Positions 24,801 to 36,800 of a stretch of 64,000 bases of DNA are shown here, one piece after another. Each line of letters starts with the position of its first letter. The first letter of the stretch is position 1. A model generated the notes under the pieces. It was given only the letters and a program-made list of their open reading frames with translations, searched no databases and was not told where the DNA came from. Source of the stretch: Chrysogorgia sp. JL179-B06 (taxonomy: Eukaryota > Cnidaria > Anthozoa > Scleralcyonacea > Chrysogorgiidae); contig JAYKKM010000375.1 of the NCBI GenBank assembly GCA_035772405.1, positions 3,244,001 to 3,308,000 on the forward strand, in the 5' to 3' direction. A program made the translations under genes and the position numbers.

Positions 24801-27800
24801 GAGCTAAGCAACCTGGCAGTGTATTGTCAAAATCTTTACAGAAAATGGTAGAAAATATAATTTTTTGCTTCACGGCCCTTTTGTTTTCCATAAATAACAA
24901 CAGTTAATTGTTGATGTCTGATAATATATCTATAGGATTGTTTGCATCTCTTTTTAGGCAGCTGGTATTACCCTTTTCGCTTTCGGAATTTACGCGGCTA
25001 GACAAGCAACTGGAGTTGTAGGAAGGTAAAGCAGGTATTTTATTATCGCGAATGATTTGATTTAGTGTAAAGAGTTTGAAATACGAACTCTATAGACCTT
25101 ATTCATAAATGGCCGCCAAATTAATATTATTTTATATGGAAAATAAAGAAGTTTATCAAAGGAACAGGGCATTTTTTAACGTTATAACTACTGGGGCATT
25201 TACCACAGTAGGCCCTTTGCTTGCCCCAATAGTGAAGCAAAATGTTTGGTTTTTGCCTCAGTAGACTGGGCCCTTTTCATCATTAATAAAGGTATCAGTC
25301 TTTCAGCTGCCTGGAAGTCGTCAAATCCCTGTCTTCTGGAAAGACTAGTCAGCTGGTGCCATTTAGTGCCATATTATGTACTTCTAGTACGTAGTGGCCT
25401 ACGAGCATTTACAAGGCATCGATGAGCAAATACATGGCAAATACAAGACGAGCAAACAGATTGTCGTCATATCACTAGATGTGGGATTTTTAACACGTTA
25501 CTGAGCGCATGTGAGAACACGGCGCTTGCAAACGATTTTTAACGTAACACTTGTTACGGATATGTGGTATAGCCTGCGTGGCACGCGTTACGTTTGAGGG
25601 CGATGGCAACATCACAAACAAAAAATCATCCAGTCTGACAAAAATTGACATGTATGCGGATTAAAAATCGTCACCTTTATGATTGGGACGAGCTGTAAAG
25701 TCGGATTTCATTGTGAAATAAAGACTATTGTGTTCATGCTTATGAATTTACGGACTCACAGCGCGTCGTTTGCGAAAAGTTAATGCACTGATCATTTAGC
25801 CGGGCCGATTAGTTTCCGATTAATCGGCTCATCTCTACTAAATTCAGTAAATTGCAAATAGGGAAAAGGGCCCCCTTGCATACTTTGCCCCAGTAGTCAC
25901 AATTCCTTAAAAAATGCACTGCAAAGGAAGAAAAGAGTCTGGGAACTAATCCGTTACTATGGCGATGAAAAAGTTGACATGGGCATATTCAATATAGTGA
26001 AATGTATACTTTTGCAAAATTTCAAGCAATTTCTTTCAATAGTTGTGAAGATGAACTTCATTTTCAGATACGTCATATTTCATAACCTTGAATAAGTCGA
26101 GAACGAGATAAGATATGAAAGAACTACAAATGCAATTCTTTATCGTTTTAGGAGTTCTTTCAAATAAATCAATAAAAAAAATCATCTCAATTTTCGTCTC
26201 ATAGGCACACTCTAACATAAAAGTAATTTAACATGAAAGTAATTTATTTAAAAGTAATTTATTTTTTGGGTACAGTTCCTCTTTATTACTTATTTAGGCG
26301 CGTATTACTTCCAACTAATTATTATTATTATTATTATTAACACTTTATTTAACGAGGATAACAATTAAAGTTACAAACTTTTGTCGAAATTGGTCCTCCT
26401 ATCTACTTAAAAAACAAAATTAAAATATTAGAACTTATTTTGAATATATATTGTCAAACTTAGAAAAATGTTTAGGATCCACTTAAAAAGTTTAAAAGGC
26501 ACAATAGTACTATAGTCAATAAAGTCTAGTCCTTGGTAATTCAGTTGAGTTTGCAAGTTTTTGTTTAAAATGATTCTTGCAAAAGCTGTTAAAAATTGCA
26601 ATCGATTTAAATTTTATAGCAGGAATAGGAAAGCTGTTCCATAGTGATGGTGCCAAAAAGGCAAACCTGCGTTTCCCAGCATTAATACGTGGTTTAGGAA
26701 GGCAGAGGTTATTATTTACCACTGATCTTGTTCTGTAACGGTGAACTCTTTCAGTAATAGCATAACTAACACAAATTTAGAAGAAGTTCAGAGACTATCT
26801 TTGACTCAATCTCAAAGACAGATTTAGATGTAAAATGAAAACGGTATCATCATTCGAAAGCATTTTTTCGTTTCAAAGGAACTTTAATTTTATGATGTTA
26901 AAAAGCAGATGAGCAGAGTTTACTGAAGGTCCGCAATGAAATTTTGTTGCAGGATATTGATGAATATTTTAATGTATTATTTGTCTAATAACAGTGAATC
27001 TTTTTAAGGTACATAGAAGCAAAATTAGGAAAACCATCGTTGATTCGAGAAACGTCAAGACTTACAGTCGTCGGAGCAGTGAGGCATCCCATTAGGGTAA
27101 TAAAACACTATAGGTGAAGTATGAATTATTAATGTGGCAAATACGTGAAAATGGGCTAAAATTTGGCCGATATATATAATAACAATACATGGGTGCAATA
27201 CATAATTTGTTGGCTATATATGGTATTAAATGAAAGCTACATTCATGTAGATTATGATAAAACACGAATTGATAGCAGTTAGCAGCTATAGTTAATCATT
27301 TAATAGCTTACATAATGAGTACATATGATCAGGTACCGATGGGAAAACAGTGTATATCAACAAAAACTAGTTCTAATGATACGAAACTTGGTAAAACATC
27401 AAAGATAGATCTGTGTTCTGTAGTAAAGTCATAAACTTATCTCCAGGGTAAGTACCGACCACATCCTATTTGTGAATCAAATAGTAATAGAAAATTTGAT
27501 TTTTTAAATATCTCACCATAACCCCTGATTTTACTACAGAACACAGATCTGTCTTTGATGTTTTACCAAGTTTCGTGTCATTAGAACTAGTTTTGGTTGA
27601 TATATTACTGTTTTCCCATCGGTACCTGATCATATGTACTCATTATGTAAGCTATTAAATGATTAACTATCGCTGCTAACTGGTACACACTCTGCTATCA
27701 ATTCGTGTTTTATCATAATCTATATGAATGTAGCTTTCATTTTAATACCATATACAGCCAATAAATTGTGTATTGTACCCATGTATTGTTTTTATACATA

Positions 27801-30800
27801 TCGGCTAAATTTTAGCCCATTTTCACGTATTTGCCACCTTAAGGTAAAAATACATTTAATTTAAGATAATTTGTTCTCTTATTCACAAAATCAAATATGT
27901 TAGAAGAGATTTTCCAGTTGCATTTTCTAACATAATACCATCTGCTACTGAGATACATAATTATAATACCAGATATGCAGCCAGTAACAATCTCTACAGA
28001 GCAGCCTCCAGAACAAATTATGGCCTATCAAGGTTGAAAACAATTGCTTCAAGAATATGGGAAAAAATACCATTTCAAATACAATGCCAACCGCTTTCAA
28101 AAAGTTATATAAGCTTCTCCTGCTTGATAATCAGTCATAAAATCACAATGTTTTGTGCTATGATATACATTTTTACTTTTTGTCAACTTACAATTTCAAT
28201 TAAATATTATTCTAATATGATGATTCTCATTGTGTACTATATGCTGATACCCTGTGTTGATGCATATGGTATACATTGAGAACTCTCTAACATAATAAAA
28301 TTATTATAAATAAAAATTATCTAATCTAATGTAAAGTTTATAGTGCCATGAAGAGGTGTGATTTACTTACCAGTGGTGGATCATACTCTTCATACCACTA
28401 CAACCCTATATCATGTAATTATTTTTCCTCGATCAGTCTTCTCGTGGTAGTGGCCAACTCGAAAGTCTTAGCTCCTTTGGCCTCTACGCACTTTCCTAAA
28501 TATCATATAACTCTATTTGTTTTACTCTTTTAACTTTGTTTTTTAATATGCAATGTGTAATTAACCAAACAGTGTGAAATAAAATTCTGATGCTGATTCT
28601 ATGGAAGGTATAGAATGCCAGGAAAGAATAGACGTGGAAGGCCTTTTATGTGTTGAATTGACAATAATAACAATTGTGCTGTTGGTGGACTGCCTGTAGT
28701 CCGAAATTGTACTTTTTGGCGCCAACGTCCTATTCTGGCTACGGCACAATGAATGAATTGAATGAATATATTCTAGTCAAGTTTAAAAGGGTAGTCTCAT
28801 TGGAGTGCTTGGGACGATATGCAGACTAGCTCTCGACACATATACAGTTGGCCTTGCAATTAATCGTAAACTGGAGTATTTTTATACTTTAGCTGATAAA
28901 AAGATTGTTTCTAAGTCCTCAAGATACGTTACAAGGAATTATTTTGAAGGTAAGTGGTTAAAAACTTGTTTGTTTCTGCCTTATTATGGAAATTTAGTGA
29001 GGGAAGGGCAGTTTTCTGTGTCATTTCTCAGGGTTCGTATACGGGTCATGGAAAACCGGAAATTCATGAAAATTCGGGGAATTTTGTATATATTCAAAAT
29101 ATATTGGCAATGTATTTGTTGAAAAAAATCATTACATCAGGAAATAAGAATTTGAATTTTTGACTTGCATTATTCATAGCTTATCCTTTGTTACTCATAT
29201 AAAAAATTGGATCCTTATTGATCCGTATAAAAACTTGATTAGTCTTTAACATGTGTACAAAACAAACTATACATGGACGATCGTCAAGGTCAAACTGATC
29301 TTCAGAAATAGGAATAGAACTTGTAACATGATTGCCGGTGAGACGCTCTGACCATTGAGCTATACGGAGACTCAGGTGGAGAGATGTAATATAATGATGT
29401 ACTGGTTCGATTGGTATATGTTACTGACTATGCGGTGGTCCCTATATATAGAATAGAATAGAATAATTTATTTAATGTCGAATGACACAGAGTGTGGTTG
29501 CCCAATCACTCGAGCCAGGGGCTCATGATAGAAGTGCTCGACAATATTACCTATTTACCAATATAAAAAAATATTTACATGGTATTAATTAATTAATAAT
29601 CTATATACTAATACTAAATGCATGCATAACATTGACAGCCAAGTAAATCAGATTGGTGAATCTGGTTTCTAAATTCAGATAATGAGGTAGATGACTTGGC
29701 AGAAAGTGGTAACTGATTCCAGATATGGGAAATAATATACTTATAGGAATTATGCAAATAACGACTGTTATACACATCCTGTACCACATTATGTCCACTA
29801 CCTCTTAAAGCATATGGAGTATTACGAAGTTTAAATAAATTAGAAATATAGGTAGGGCCATTTTGCTTGAAACTTTTATAGAATATTATTAATGACTGCT
29901 CGACTCTCCTATGTTCAAGCGAGCGCATAGTTGCTAAATTCAAAACCGATTCATAACTCACATTTCTTCCTAATTTCATCAATGTACGTAAGCCATAATA
30001 ATTAGCGTTTTCTAATTTATTTTTAAGTGTTTTACTTATGCCTAAAAGCAATGGGCTACAGTATTCAAGATGCGGTAAAACATAAGCCTTATATAGCTTA
30101 ATTAATGTTTCTTTTGGCACCATACGTTTCAGTCGTCGTAGGGCAGCAATCTTGGCAAACGCTTTCCTAAGAGTATCCTTGATATAAGGTTTAAAATTAT
30201 GAGTAATGCTTATATATGCACAAGCATCTTCGAATCTGGTTAGATTCAACATTATCTTGGGTTAGTCACATTGATAACATTTCTGCTAAACGATATATGG
30301 GCGATCGTCAAGCTCGTATCCTCAGAAAAATTATTCTGAGTCCCGGACAGGAATTGAACCTGTAACCTACTGATAATGAGACGCTCTAACCATTGAGCCA
30401 CCAAGACTCAGATGGAGAGCGAAGGTTACAATAATGTGCTGGTAAATAGTACTGAATAATCATCTGTCTAATCCAAGCTCTCCCACATTCACTACAGCAG
30501 TGTATATATTAACACATTTCTGCTAAAGCCAACCGAGTTCTGGGGATGATTAGGAGAACATTTGGAACTAAGAATAAGAAGGGTATTGAGGTTGCCTTTC
30601 AAGCCCTCTGGAATATTGTTGTCCAGTTTGGAACCCACATCTTAAAAAACACATACATGCTTTGGAATCGGTGCAAAGGAGAGCTTCCCGACTTATTTGT
30701 GGTTCGTCGTTACCCTATGTTGATAGGTTGAAGAAACTTGGTTGGTTAAAGGGATATGGTAATATAAATTAACTTTGTCTCGTTTGAAAGAACTCGTAAA

Positions 30801-33800
30801 ATGGTATAAGAAGACCTTTTACAATTTTTCTGTATCTTTCTTGGTTTTTGAAATATTTCAGATAATTATGACAAAATCCGCCATCTTGTTGTAATATTTT
30901 ACCTAATTAACTAGGAAATTGGTGACATCACAGGTAGGGTAAACCTGATGAAACTACTCCATAGGTGACCAAATTTCCGCGGAAGGCTTTTTAAAATGTT
31001 GTGGGCCAATTGAAAATGGAAATAGTGCAACATAATCGAGTTTCTGGCTCATAATGTCGTAAGGTTGGCAAGATAAAAATTTCACTTTACCCTACTTATG
31101 ACGTCACATGCATATCGAAAATAATTCCAAGATGGCGGACAGCACGCTATGTTTCGTCAAATTATTTCGAAAACGGTCTTGTTATACCATTTCACGAGTT
31201 CTTTCAAATGAGACAAAGTTAATTTATATTGCCATATCCCTTTAAGTTTAGAAGTATACGGAGGAATTATTTAAGCCTGGTTACCTTGTATAAAATCATC
31301 TTTGGATATTGTGACATTGATCCAACAACTATCTTGATTTAGTCGGAAAAGAACTAGGGCTAATCACAGTTATAAACTAAGACCCAAGATATTTCACACT
31401 AGTTATTTCAAATTTTCTTTTTTTAATCGTTATGTAATTGATTGGAATTCTCTTCCTTCCTATGTTGTGAATTCCTCTAGCATAGCTACATTTAAAAAAG
31501 CACTCGAAGCTTAGTTGGAAACTTAATTTAGTAATCTAGTTGTTGTTTTTTTGTGTGTTTTTTTGTTTTTTGCATGTTTTTTGTTTTTTGCATGTTATCT
31601 TGGGTATCGTTTTATCATCATATATTATTTCTTTTTATGGGAGAGCAGTTGTAAAAATGGGAATTTAGTTTCCCCTATTGCCAGAGTGCAATATAATTCA
31701 AAAAACTTGGTCTGACATTATATCAGACCAACCCAGGTTTTGGTCGGACATCATCGGACACCAATGATTTTTTAATTTAAAATCAAGTAAATAAGCGATA
31801 TTACGCACTTAACGACTCAAAACAGAGTACGCTAGAAAAGGCTGGCTCAATGCAGAAAAATATCTTCCCTTGAATGTGTAACTTGAATGTGAATGATTAC
31901 GTTTTGATTTTGTGAGAATGAGGGAGAAATTACTGCGGCCAAATGGTCGGCCAAAATGTCCGTGTTTTTGCTCGGAATATGGCCGGTGGCCGACCGTTGT
32001 ATTGCACTCTGCCTATTGCTATCCTTCCATACTTGCATATTAGCTTATTTTCTTTTTGTATTTGTATTTGTATGGTAAATTATTATTAAAGTATTAAAGT
32101 ATAGGTGTGTTTTATATACAGCTAAATCAATCAAGGTTGTCCTCCGACAAAGCTAAAAGGTCGAAGCCAAGCGCGAAAAGTGCATTGGGAACGACAAACT
32201 TTAATCCCTGTTTGTGTAAAGAACGCCCGTTGACATACAGGGTGACTTGTGGTTAATACTAGCTAAAAGCTTGACAGAAATGATGGGCTTGAATGTTAAG
32301 GAAGTTGATTTACACTTGGAAAATATATGGTTTCTGCGTACTTTGATAGTACTTGCGTACTTTGATTATTACCAACACACTGTTTAATTATGCAGGATTA
32401 TTTAGTTTACCGGCTGCTTAAACATGTAGCAAACATTGAGTAATAAGGAGTGATTCCCAAAGGTATAAACAAACATTCTCCCTGTTCTTGTTTGCAATAG
32501 CGTAGCCATCATAATAACAATAACTGCGACATCAATGTATTCATATTTCTCATTAATAATCCCTAGAGACTCAACTGTTTGCTTAGCTATTTACATAGAG
32601 TAATTCCCATCATACTTTTCGCGCTTGGCTTTCACCTTTTAGCTTTGTCAGAGGACAACCTTAATTGAATTAGCTGTATACATTGATGTAGTGAATGTGG
32701 GAGCTTGGAGTAGACGGTTTACTTAGCTTTACTAAGGTTTCTTTGCATTGCAGCCCAGTCTAGAGAGTCGACTTAAAGAAATTTCCAGGGCGACTGCGAA
32801 CACAAAGCGTAATGGTGGAGTCTATCGTAATTTATTATTCTATGGTCCACCTGGAACAGGGAAGACTATGTTTGCTAAGGTAAAATGGACATATATTCCT
32901 TATGTAATTTAATCGAAATAAAACAAAACTTTGAAACGTTGTGCAAAATGTACAGTAGTGGTTAAAACTTGGCCGGTGCTAAAAATAACAACCCGAAAGT
33001 AACCGCCCCTCCGAAAGTAACCGCCCATCCTAAAGTTTGCGAAAGTAACCGCCCATCCGCAAGTAACCGCCCCTCCGAAAGTAACCGCCCATCCGCAAGT
33101 AGCCGCCCATCCGAAAGTAACTGCCCCTCCGAAAGTAACCGCCCCTCCGAAAGTAACCGCCCATCCGAAAGTAACGGCCCTCCGAAAGTAACCGCCCATC
33201 CGAAAGTAGCCGCCCATCCGAAAGTAACCGCCCCTCCGAAAGTAGCCGCCCTTAGAGGTCACTAATACGGTATTAAGATTTGTTTGATATGTAAATGATC
33301 ATACTTATGACATCACAATGCATAATAACTTTGAAAACGTGCGTGGTGCACGTGCGTGGATGTATCCAATGACATCAAATATGCAAATCATCAAACGAGA
33401 TATGCCGAATTTTTCAATAAGTCATTATGCATTGTGATATCATAAGTGTGATCATTTACATATTAAACAAATCTTAATATCCCAAGAGTGAAGTGAGATA
33501 TGAAAAAGTTATAAATGGTTAGTCTTTATAGTTTCAAGAGTTCTTTCAAACAAAAGAGTTGTTTTACAACTGAATTTTTCATTACAAAGGCACTTTAAAT
33601 ATTAGACAACGATCGGCGAAGCCCGAGTTGACTATCTGCTCATTCAACCATAAACAACCTTTCTTTAACGTAAAAAAGTCTTATCAAACATTGTTCCAAA
33701 TTTTCAGATAGTTTCACCTTTTTGTTTGTAGGCACATGATCAACAATCACTCGAAAATGTCAAACTGAACAATTTTTCATTACTTTCGGGTCAATGTTTT

Positions 33801-36800
33801 CATCATTTCATCATTCGTATTCAAATTTTAGCAGACCCCATGTTTGGGCTAGATTTCAGGTTTTGTAATGTAAAACCTTTATTTAAACAGGGTAGCCCTG
33901 TCAGAAGACAAGCTTCTGCTATCAATAGGGGCCCTGCAAACTCAGTCAACTAAATATTACATGATAACATAAATAAGAAAATATACTACAATTATACTAT
34001 ACTATTACAAATACATGCATCTACAGTACATATAAAAACTACGAATTCATGCTATTAAAAATTTTACAACCATTATAATAAAAAGAGCCTTTAGCAATTT
34101 CTGTTCGGACTCTTGGCAAATGGAGCATGTTGCTTTGCCTTGTCGTTCGATTATGTAGTACATTATTAAAAATAAAATAATTCTTAAAAAACTGAGGACA
34201 ATGTCCCTTATCTCTTTCCTGTCTGGCCCAGTCAAAAGGGGTCATAGAAGACCCCCGAAGTTGTCAATCGAAAAACACGGCACACGGTAACGCAAGAATA
34301 AAAATTGAAATTCGACAAGCGCCAGGAACACGAGATCCACTCACCCGCCAAGTTTGATTTGATTTCATAAACAACTCTGCGATTGGTGGCATTTTGAGTT
34401 TTCAAGATGCTACGCGGGCGTGCAAGATGGACTTTTCTAGAAAAACGTAAATTTTTCAACTTGATTTATGATAATTAATGCTAATTTATATTAGCATAAT
34501 GTGTTTTGTTCGGGAAATTTAAAAGCACAAGTAAAAGCCGGTTTATTGGGCTTTCAGAAAATGTATAGTTTTCGCAACAGTTATGGTTATTTCAAGAGAT
34601 ATCAATAGAACAAAGGGTGGTTCAATTTTGGATGTTTTTCAGCCTGTCAGGAAAGAGTTAATACCAAGGGCGTCAATCCTGGGGGGGATGGGGGGGATGC
34701 GTCCCCCCCAGTTTTTGGAGTGGGGGGGACGAATATCTAATTATCCCCCCCACTTTTTAACATGTTTAATGAAATTTTGTTTCTTGGTAATCTAAAAACC
34801 TAATGCCTAGTATGCTATTCATCCTGAATAGACATTTAATAAGATGAAGTCATGAAGTACAACGTATGACCTTTCTGTAGCCGCTGGGAGCAAATACTGA
34901 CATCGCATATGTTATGTAAATACTAAAAAAATATTCAAATTGAATTCAAATTTGTGTTGTAATTTTATAAACATTTATCCCACTTGCACAACCTTACGGT
35001 GGCCCGTATGTGCAATACACAAAACAAAGTTCCAGTACACAAACAAAAATTTCAATTCACAAATAAATTATCCACTTCACATTCACTAAAATGAATTTCA
35101 ATACACAACAAAGTTGCGCACAATACAGAACAAATCATTTTTCAATACGCAACGAATTATCCCTTGAAATACACAACAAAATTTCACGCAAAGCACAATA
35201 TTTGTAATTCGATACGCAACAATGTTGCGCTCGACGCATATTGGAAAACACTTGAGTCTACGCACTCAGGCTAACTTGCATTTGCATTTCGTGCGTCTAC
35301 GGTGGAGGCGTACGAGACGGAGGGCTGGGGGCAGCTGCCCCCGACGAATGGAGATGTTGCTAAGTCGGGCACATTTTCAACGTAAGTCTGGCGAAAAATA
35401 TAGGGAAAAAATAAAGAATAGGATGAAAATGGGGAAAAGTAATCAAAACAATTTATCAAAACAATTTATCAAAACATGTCCATACGAACACATATATATA
35501 TATGATTACTAGTGGGCTTTTTTTATATCAAAAGTCGGGCAATTTCCGTCTCAGTCGGGAAAAACGTTCTACGAAAATGTTATTATGGCCGCCATGCAAA
35601 TGCAATCATACTTTCGAAGTAACGGAGATGATGAATTTGCTTGGGTAAAGGTACACAGGTGCGGTTCTTCACCAGCTAACCAACGGATAGAGTGTTGGTG
35701 GTCATATTTGCGCAAAAACAGTTCCAATTGGTGGATAAATTTTGTAGAAGCAGGATATCTTAATCTAGCTGATGAATTGCAAAAAGAGTGCCTGTGGTAT
35801 TCTTTCACCATGACGGTGGATGACCTGCTGAAGACTCTGTCGCATTTCTTCGAGAGGGAGCATTTACTGTTCTTCGAGAGCCTGAGGAATCAGAATTCCC
35901 GGTGCTGGTACTAGCACCACCTGCAGTGTCGCCTTTTTGCTTCCCACAGGACGGACAATAGATGAATTTTGCCTCCATAGAATTTCCGCAAAAACAACGG
36001 AACATTTTGTCTTCCGCCATTCACGCATGAAATTCAAATAGAAGAGTCGACTCAAGTGTTTTCCAATCTTCCTTATCAATATCCCTCCACTGCCCCTGTT
36101 GTCCCGGATGTTCGCGCATGCAATTCTTTGTTGTGTATCGAAACTTGTCGGTTGTGTATTGAGTAGGAATCTTTGTTGTGCATCGTAATACATTTTGTTA
36201 CGCGTCGAGCGCAACTTTGTTGCGTATCGAATTACAAATATTGTGCTTTGCGTGAAATTTTGTTGTGTATTTCAAGGGATAATTCGTTGCGTATTGAAAA
36301 ATTATTTGTTCTGTATTGTGCGCAACTTTGTTGTGTATTGAAACTCATTTTAGTGAATTGATGTTTGTGCAGTGGATAATTTATTTGTGAATTGAAATTT
36401 TTGTTTGCATACTGGAACTTTGTTTTGTGTATTGCACATACGGGCCACCGTACAACCTTGTTTTTTAACGGATTTCTCACATGGTTAAAAATGGATTTAA
36501 GATCATGCACATTGTACTATAACTTTATAAGTGCCTCCAAAACGCTGGAAATGCCGTTTCAGTGTACCAAAATTCCAAAAAATTCGGGTAGCATACCTCC
36601 GGATCTTCCTAATTTGGAGTCCGTCCCCCCCACTTTTTGGGATGGATTGACGCCCTTGGTTAATACACTTTTTAACAAAATTAAAAATATGGCTCTTCCG
36701 TCTATTCTGTAAAATGGTTCATTTAAGCTTATCTATAGCCATATCACTATCGCTGGTGTTCATTACTATTCTAGCTGCGCGTCTTTAAAGTTTCTCTAAA

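Larger units (their letters stand above)
34996..36451. mobile_element. Unclassified DNA transposon with 8-bp TSD and repeated subterminal motif
   Basis: Starts ACGGTGGCCCGTATGTGCAA and ends with the inverse. Perfect 8-bp duplication ACAACCTT (34988-34995 and 36452-36459). The arms are about 270-300 bp and packed with near-tandem copies of CAATACACAA / CAATACGCAA / CAATTCACAA spaced roughly 20-25 bp. Inside are a plus-strand integrase-like fragment (35585-35812) and a minus-strand zinc-ribbon ORF (36020-35806). It looks like an internally deleted derivative of an autonomous element. I cannot place it in a named superfamily. Confidence 0.82.
34665..36658. mobile_element. hAT-like non-autonomous element
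   Basis: Ends CAAGGGCGTCAATCC and its inverse GGATTGACGCCCTTG. An 8-bp duplication GTTAATAC flanks it (34657-34664 and 36659-36666), overlapping the TTAA of the MITE it entered. The subterminal regions are GC-rich (GGGGGGGATGCG; CCGTCCCCCCCACTTTTTGG). The 8-bp duplication and CA..TG ends fit the hAT superfamily. It holds a further element at 34996-36451. Confidence 0.8.

Noticed and set aside
28805..28953. Open stretch ending in a GGTAAGT donor as the missing ATAD3 exon
   Set aside because: Its translation does not resemble the expected linker and the upstream acceptor is not convincing.
30380..30410. tRNA genes suggested by A and B boxes at several SINEs (also 11311, 23900, 38118, 47950, 60930)
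   Set aside because: The heads lack a paired acceptor stem and are joined to repeated bodies, so they are tRNA-derived SINEs.
32909..33265. Periodic ORFs on both strands
   Set aside because: 18-bp minisatellite whose unit is a multiple of 3; nothing but the repeat is encoded.
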